Shown here one piece after another: positions 58,754-64,000 of a DNA stretch of 64,000 nt. The translations under genes were made by a program, and so were the position numbers. A model generated the notes under the pieces. The model saw nothing but the letters and a program-made list of their open reading frames with translations. It ran no database searches and was not told the origin of the DNA. The stretch spans positions 1 to 64,000 of the forward strand of contig JASAMV010001434.1 of assembly GCA_030248065.1 (NCBI GenBank), in the 5' to 3' direction. The first letter of the stretch is position 1. Every line of letters begins with the position of its first letter. This DNA comes from Rhynchonema sp. JSB1_4. Its lineage: Eukaryota > Nematoda > Chromadorea > Monhysterida > Xyalidae.

Positions 58754-61700
58754 ATGCACGTTTCACACACGACCACGATTGCATCACCTCATGCCCTCAT
58801 CCTCCGACTGGCCCTGGGTTTGATTGTTGCTGTTGTTGCGGTGCATGCGGATGCGCAGGGTTGGCAAAATTTTTTGAAATTCTTGAAGAATCAATATTTT
58901 GCAAATTTCATTTATAATTGCCGTGATGTTGCAGAAGAGTTCGAACTCAGCCAATACTTCTGCGAAACTATCGGCGTCGAAGTCTACAACAAAGCGACCC
59001 GGCCGGAGGATTTTTCCAATGCAGCCTGCTACATCAAAAGTCAGTAACCCTTTGTCAACATGTTTAAGTGACTTTGCAGATACCGAGTGACCGTTTCGGG
59101 CCAGAGTGTTCATAAATTTTTTTTAGAGATTTTGATGCCAAGTTGAAGCTATAATATGGGTTAGAACTGAAAAAAGTTTGGGGCCCCAATTCGGTAACAA
59201 TGCGGAGCTATGAGCAATTTAAGTTGTGAAAATGCACTTTTTTGACAAAACCGAAAAATCTAAAAAATTGTTTTTGCTTCTTTCCTGTACTTGCTTGGTG
59301 GTAATTAGCTCATTAGTTCTTATAATGCGTAGTGCAACTTGGTATGAAGACAACGGTTGTATAGCTCATTTATTAAGATCTTGTCATTTGGTTAGTGTAA
59401 TCAGCAATTAAGGTAAAAAAGCGGCCTGTGCGACCTGCATGTCAAGAACCGTGAATACAAAAAAGTGCTAATAATTGTGGCCATAGGGACCCACAAACTA
59501 TGAAAGAGGACAAAATGTTGTGCTAAGATCACCTAGTGGGCAACTGCGTTTTTGGAAAAAAATTTAAAATTTATTGTTTTTCTCAAAAAACAGTGACAAT
59601 TTTGCAACAATTATACGTGAAATCTGTGGATTCGCAATGATACAAAAAGATAGAAGCTAGAAATTATCCAATCAAGTGTATAAACAACAAAACTCGACTC
59701 TTGCGGTTATATATAGGCTCATGTGGTGACAATAAAGTGCTTGTGAGACATGTGAAAGGTTGTGAAACCAAGCACCCAACATGCAACACACAACGCGCGC
59801 ATATAACTGATGTTTCACGCGCGTTATATAAGCGCGCGTGCTGGTTGACTTCATTACATGTGGCTGTTGTATGCGCGCTTTCAAAAAGAATTGGTTTTAT
59901 ACGTTTATAGAAACATTCACAAAATAATACGTTCTAAACAGTGGAACATTTCAGTTGTTGTGCATGCAATTTTCTTTAGCTTTGGCCACGATTTAGAGCG
60001 GGTTTATGCTTATGTAGTTGACGCATGTGTTGCGCTCGGCATGCGCAAACACTACATTTATTGTGGTCATGTTTGAGCTGCGCTGCTTTTGCATTGACGA
60101 CGTCAGTATAGCACACACAAATGTGAGAGAACAACAAGAATCATAAGTATAGTTGTAACCAGATGCAGGCGCACATTCACATCAGTTGTTGACCTGGCCA
60201 TGCATATACTGTATGTAAAGGCAAACTACGCCAACACGAGCCCGATTTCGCAGCTGGCAGAATAGTGAAACATTCATACGTGGCTGCTGATTTGGGAAAT
60301 GTTACACGTTGAAGAATACAAATTGGAGCATGATGATTTTCTCTTTCTATTCGTTTTGAATACACACCACCTTCCAAATCGGGCTCGTGTTGGTGTAGTT
60401 TGCCTTTATGTGTGCACAGGCCAACATTGATAATCCAAATATATATTGTAATATATATCTAAAGCGCAAAAAAATTCATCAGCTAGGTATTTTGCGTGCG
60501 GTAAAAATCATGTGGGCAACAACAAGAATTTAGCTCCAGTAATGGCTTTGTATATAGTCGCGTGTGAACTGTATTCGATCGAATGCTCGCTCAATTTTTT
60601 GTGTTGTTGTTGGCTCTGGTCTCAACCGCATCATCAGAACAGTCGGCGGCGTGGTCGTCGCATCATCAAAACCAACATAACAGTAATATTCCCATTAAGC
60701 GCGCATACAACAGCCACGTAAAATAAACTCGTCCAGCACGCGCGCTTATATAACGCGCGTGAAACATCAGCTATTTGCACTCGTTGTGCATGGTTTTGCA
60801 TGTTGGGTGCTTGGTTTCACAATGTTTATTATGTCTCACAAGCACTTTATTTTCACCACATGAGCCTATACATAACCGCAAGAACCTTGTTTTATTATTT
60901 ATACACTTGATTGGCCAATTTCTGGCTTCTATCATTTTGTGTCATTGCGAATCCACAGATTTCACGTATAATTGCTGCAAAATTGTCACTGTTTTTAAGA
61001 AAAACAATAAATTTTGAATTTTTTTTCAAAAAACGCAGTTGCCCACTAGGTGATCTTAGCACAACATTTTCTCCTCTTTCATAGGGTGATATTTTCGAAA
61101 CGGTGTAAAGGTGAGTTGGGTGTAAAGGTCGGTGTAAGCTCAATCGAAAGCTCGGTCGGTGTCAGCTCGGTGTAAACATGAAACATTGCCTGCTGTTAAA
61201 GGGGAAATTCCCACTCCCCAACCCCCCTCCAACCCTTAACAAGTTTATAGAATTGGGCATCACAAAAGTCAATCATTTGGTACCTTTCAAACATGTACCC
61301 GGAGTTGCGTTTAAGACAGCAACTGGGAACATCGGCGCGACCGCCCACCTGCGCATAAACATGAAACATTGCCTGATCAATGTTAACGTGGAATGTTTCA
61401 TGATTTTTGAAACTCACTAACTATAGAATTCGCTTTCTTTAAAATAACAAATTCCAGCGGCTCATTTTCCTCCCTTCTCTCGCCGCAAAAAAAAAAGAAT
61501 TACAGCTTTTTGATCAGCAGCTGACCAAACCCTCCCCACCGTTCCCTTTACTCTTCTCCGCGTTATTACCAAGTCGAGCTTACACCGACCTTTACACCCA
61601 ACTGAGCTTTACACCGTTTCGAAAATGCCACCCATAATTTGTGGGTCCCTATGGCCACAATTATTAGCACTTTATTGTATTCACGATTTTTCACCAATAG

Positions 61701-63921
61701 GTCGGATAGGCAGGTTGAAGTGATTTGTGGAAGCAAAAATCACCTGCAAATACCATATTTTTGAAAACCCTTGTTACACCGTATACTACATTAAAAACTG
61801 CACGGTTAGTGAAAATTTCATGTTTTTACAAGCTTGCAACACCGCGTGGCAGTGTTTGACACATTGCATTATGGTCACACACGAAAAACGCGAAATTCTC
61901 ATTTTTGGGGACTTTAGGAGCTTATAACTGAGTATTTAAAGGATTTCAAATTTTTAAATTTTGCGTGTATTCTAGTCCATACTAGTACTCAATAAATATG
62001 TAATAAAATTATAACGTCATTTTTGGTCTGGCCCGGCCCCCACACAAAGAGGTCACCTGATACCTGCAAGGTCACTTAAAAGTTCTTACAATCTAAATTT
62101 TCAAATAAATCTCTGCGATGCCGGTTCACACGAGTCGCAGCAAGACCAAATTTGTTTGTACAGTGCTGTTCATACTGGCGTCGAAAAATGCAAATTATAA
62201 TTACATTCAGGCCTAGGCCACCATCGCTGTATTGACCTGTTGTATCACATGTGATTCCATCATTGCTTGGCTGGTAAGCCGTCAACTCTTCCGATATTTT
62301 GATGGAAACCGTTAGAAATTAAAAGTGTCCTGAACGCTCCAATATTTAGCTTTTAGAGGTGTTGGTAACAAAGGCCAAACAAAAAGAACTATCACCTGCC
62401 ACGGCTGAGGGAAAAAATGTTTATGTGATGAATGCAACTTGTTGCGTTTTTTTTAAGCGAGCTTGACTGTGTCATTTCAGAGCGAATGGCCCGAGGTGGA
62501 AAGCCGGCAAAATCAAGTCTGAATCCGGACCCCAAGTTCAGTTTAAAACTGATCAGCCCTACAAACGCCTAAAGTAAAACTACGACAACACGAGCCCGAT
62601 TTCGGAGCTGGCAAAATGGTGAAACATTCATGACGTGGCTGATGATTTGGGAAACGTTACACGTTGTGGCATACAACGTGGAGCACGATGATTTGCTCTT
62701 TCTTTGCGTTTTGCAAGTTCACCACCTCCGAAATCGGGCTCGTGTAGGCGTAGTTTGCCTATACATGCCAACGTATTGCAATGAATTGATCGCTCTTGAC
62801 GACATATGTAATTGCGAAAGCTGAAGAGATAAACCAGTTTGGGCCAATTACGGGTATCGCACTGAAGAACCGCAAGTTAGAGCGAAGCCATCATGCGAAC
62901 TTTGCGTTTGTTGCTAAACCATAGAGTTTATGAATTGTTCCATGCCTTCGGCTGTTTCAGCAAAAACGGGAGCTCCGGAGCGATGCGGTAGTCGTCAAGA
63001 CATTATCAGATTCTGCACAGAGTTCGATCTGAAAGATTGCGCACAGCTTCAGCTGCTGATCTCACACGCTGTAGGTGTTTGATTACTTAACTTGTAAACA
63101 AACTATCTAAAATCAGTTGCTGTCGACACCATGTGAAAATAAGGTAAAACCTTACCATAACAGCTCGAAGACAAAACACAACCAAGCAGTTCCAAGAAAC
63201 CCAAGGCAGTTGAGGAGAAACGAAAGGTATGCGTGACGCAGAGCGTCACACTGGTTCACTCTCAGTTGTATACTGTAGAATTGCTCGATTTGATACGAAA
63301 CCAAAAAACCATTGCCACATAACGTAGCATAACGTATAGTCCATCCACCAGCTCATGGCACTTTGTGTTGCTGCTGGCCGACTTGTTCCCTTCCTCCACG
63401 TTCTAATGAAAGAGAAATTGAGTTTCCGAAAAAAATTATTTTTGCTCCTAAATTGCTGTCTTTATGAAATCGACGTGTTGTATGGATTTTAATTTAATTT
63501 AATTTTAAATTTGATCGAATTCAATCGTTTTCGACGCATTTTATTATTCTTTTTAGTTTTTTGCAAAATCGCTCACACTCAATTTCTCTTTCATTGGAAC
63601 GTGGAGGAAGGGACCAAACCAGCCAGCAGCAACACAAAGTGCCATGAGCTGGTGGACGGACTATACAAAGTGGGTCATCCCGCTGTCTCTGACTGTCGCT
63701 GCGTCACTGATACACCACAACATGCTTTTTATTTCGTTCCTATAATTATTTACTTGTGCAGACTGTTGAATTCGAAATGAATTGGTTTCTAGGCAGATAG
63801 AAATTGAGCATTTGCATGGAACCAACAGATTGACAATGCTCAGGAGGACCTCAGCGTGCAAATACCGAAACGTCAACTCAAATTCAGCAAGGCCAAAGAA
63901 GAAGGTCAAAACGTTCAGTGA
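58754..63921 (+). CDS. Predicted secreted Cys-containing protein, 183 residues
   Basis: Four exons join in phase: 58754-59039, 62961-63070, 63164-63226, 63829-63921. Exon 1 encodes a signal peptide (hydrophobic ALILRLALGLIVAVVAV, then HADAQ), followed by NCRDVAEEFELSQYFCETIG. Exon 2 encodes RCGSRQDIIRFCTEFDLKDC, which echoes the exon 1 segment in Cys/Phe/Leu spacing and suggests two related helical Cys motifs. The last exons are Lys/Glu-rich (SSSKKPKAVEEKRK, KFSKAKEEGQNVQ). The first intron is 3.9 kb and holds several foldback elements; the third holds the 63335-63665 foldback. No family is recognised. Exon 1 is the best supported and the chain to exon 4 is inferred. Confidence 0.5.
60218..60406. 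mobile_element. TA-flanked MITE, AACACGAGCCCGA family, copy 1
   Basis: The arms AAGGCAAACTACGCCAACAC and the complement meet TA on both sides (60216-60217, 60407-60408). The terminal inverted repeat continues through GAGCCCGATTT. A second copy, sharing GTGAAACATTCAT, GATTTGGGAAA and GTTACACGTTG, is at 62572-62761. TA duplication suggests a Tc1/mariner-type helper. Confidence 0.85.
61085..61632. mobile_element. 548-bp MITE nested in the 59.4 kb foldback
   Basis: Ends GGTGATATTTTCGAAACGG / CCGTTTCGAAAATGCCACC continue inward as GTGTAAAGGT and GGTGTAAGCTC inverted repeats. It is flanked by CATAG and CATAA. The uninterrupted complementary arm (near 59505) has only one CATAG there, so the insertion boundaries are direct. 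The interior carries two ACATGAAACATTGCCTG direct repeats. Confidence 0.85.
62572..62761. mobile_element. AACACGAGCCCGA MITE, copy 2
   Basis: The ends are AACTACGACAACACGAGCCC and GGCTCGTGTAGGCGTAGTTT. The interior matches copy 1 at 60218-60406 with substitutions. It lies about 200 bases before the exon at 62961 of the secreted-protein gene. Confidence 0.8.
63335..63665. mobile_element. Foldback element, TATAGTCC family 1, copy 2
   Basis: It starts TATAGTCCATCCACCAGCTC and ends with the complement GGACTATA, with arms of about 88 bases. The A/T-rich centre is inverted relative to the copy at 24298-24624, so the two inserted in opposite orientations. It sits in the last intron (63227-63828) of the secreted-protein gene. 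Confidence 0.85.
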
Positions 63922-64000
63922 CAAATCGCGGCAGCACGAAAGTTAGCATCACCGATACGTCTTATACAAAACATAGCCGGTGTCAAGCTTAGGATCTGCA

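Larger units (their letters stand above)
59420..61720. mobile_element. 2.3 kb foldback element with nested insertions
   Basis: The left arm (59420 to about 59870) and right arm (about 60700-61720) are reverse complements. Shared segments are GTGCTAATAATTGTGGCCAT, CACTAGGTGATCTTAGCAC (complement on the left), ACGTGAAATCTGTGGATTCG and ACGCGCGTTATATAAGCGCG. The right arm is interrupted by a separate element at 61085-61632 and the central loop contains another at 60218-60406. It lies within an intron of the secreted-protein gene. Confidence 0.8.

Overview
The window is animal nuclear DNA. It holds multi-exon protein-coding genes with GT-AG introns, cassette EGF exons, a neuropeptide precursor, a rhodopsin-family peptide receptor and a full-length SLK/Slik-type kinase. 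The DMSR/myosuppressin-type receptor, the many F-amide peptides and the compact introns suggest an ecdysozoan invertebrate. A tardigrade or a related small-genome phylum would fit, but the sequence alone does not settle the species. No bacterial genes, CRISPR arrays or ordinary functional tRNA genes were seen.

Layout. 1-5930: a dense pile of hAT-like miniature transposons (termini CAGTG...CACTG) and TATTGG-type hexamer arrays, folded into one 4.4 kb imperfect palindrome (720-5146). 7281-22035 (+): an SLK/STK10 (Slik) kinase in about 32 exons, with several introns filled by miniature transposons. 23636-36345 (+): a giant single-pass membrane protein with a C-type lectin domain, Thr-rich linker, 35 EGF repeats, SEA domain, calcium-binding EGF, transmembrane helix and cytoplasmic tail. 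36732-38408 (+): a disordered 355-residue protein whose N-terminal part resembles that tail. 41093-42665 (+): a secreted neuropeptide precursor with two 30-bp microexons. 46582-48137 (+): a tentative membrane protein. 48436-51268 (+): a DMSR/myosuppressin-receptor-like GPCR. 53341-54570 (+): a type I membrane C-type lectin. 55.6-58.6 kb: possible exons split by a TTAA-flanked foldback element. 58754-63921 (+): a predicted secreted Cys-containing protein whose introns are packed with foldback elements.

How the pieces relate. The peptide precursor and the peptide GPCR lie about 6 kb apart on the same strand, so a ligand-receptor pair is worth testing. Two lectin-domain membrane proteins and the EGF/SEA protein point to cell-surface recognition functions. 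Mobile DNA shapes most of the non-coding space. At least six foldback or miniature families have two or more copies here. Several carry clear target-site duplications or can be compared with an uninterrupted copy in the same window, so their insertion mechanism can be read directly.

Gene boundaries come from reading frames, splice consensus and phase continuity only, without transcript evidence. Exons stated as uncertain should be treated as such.
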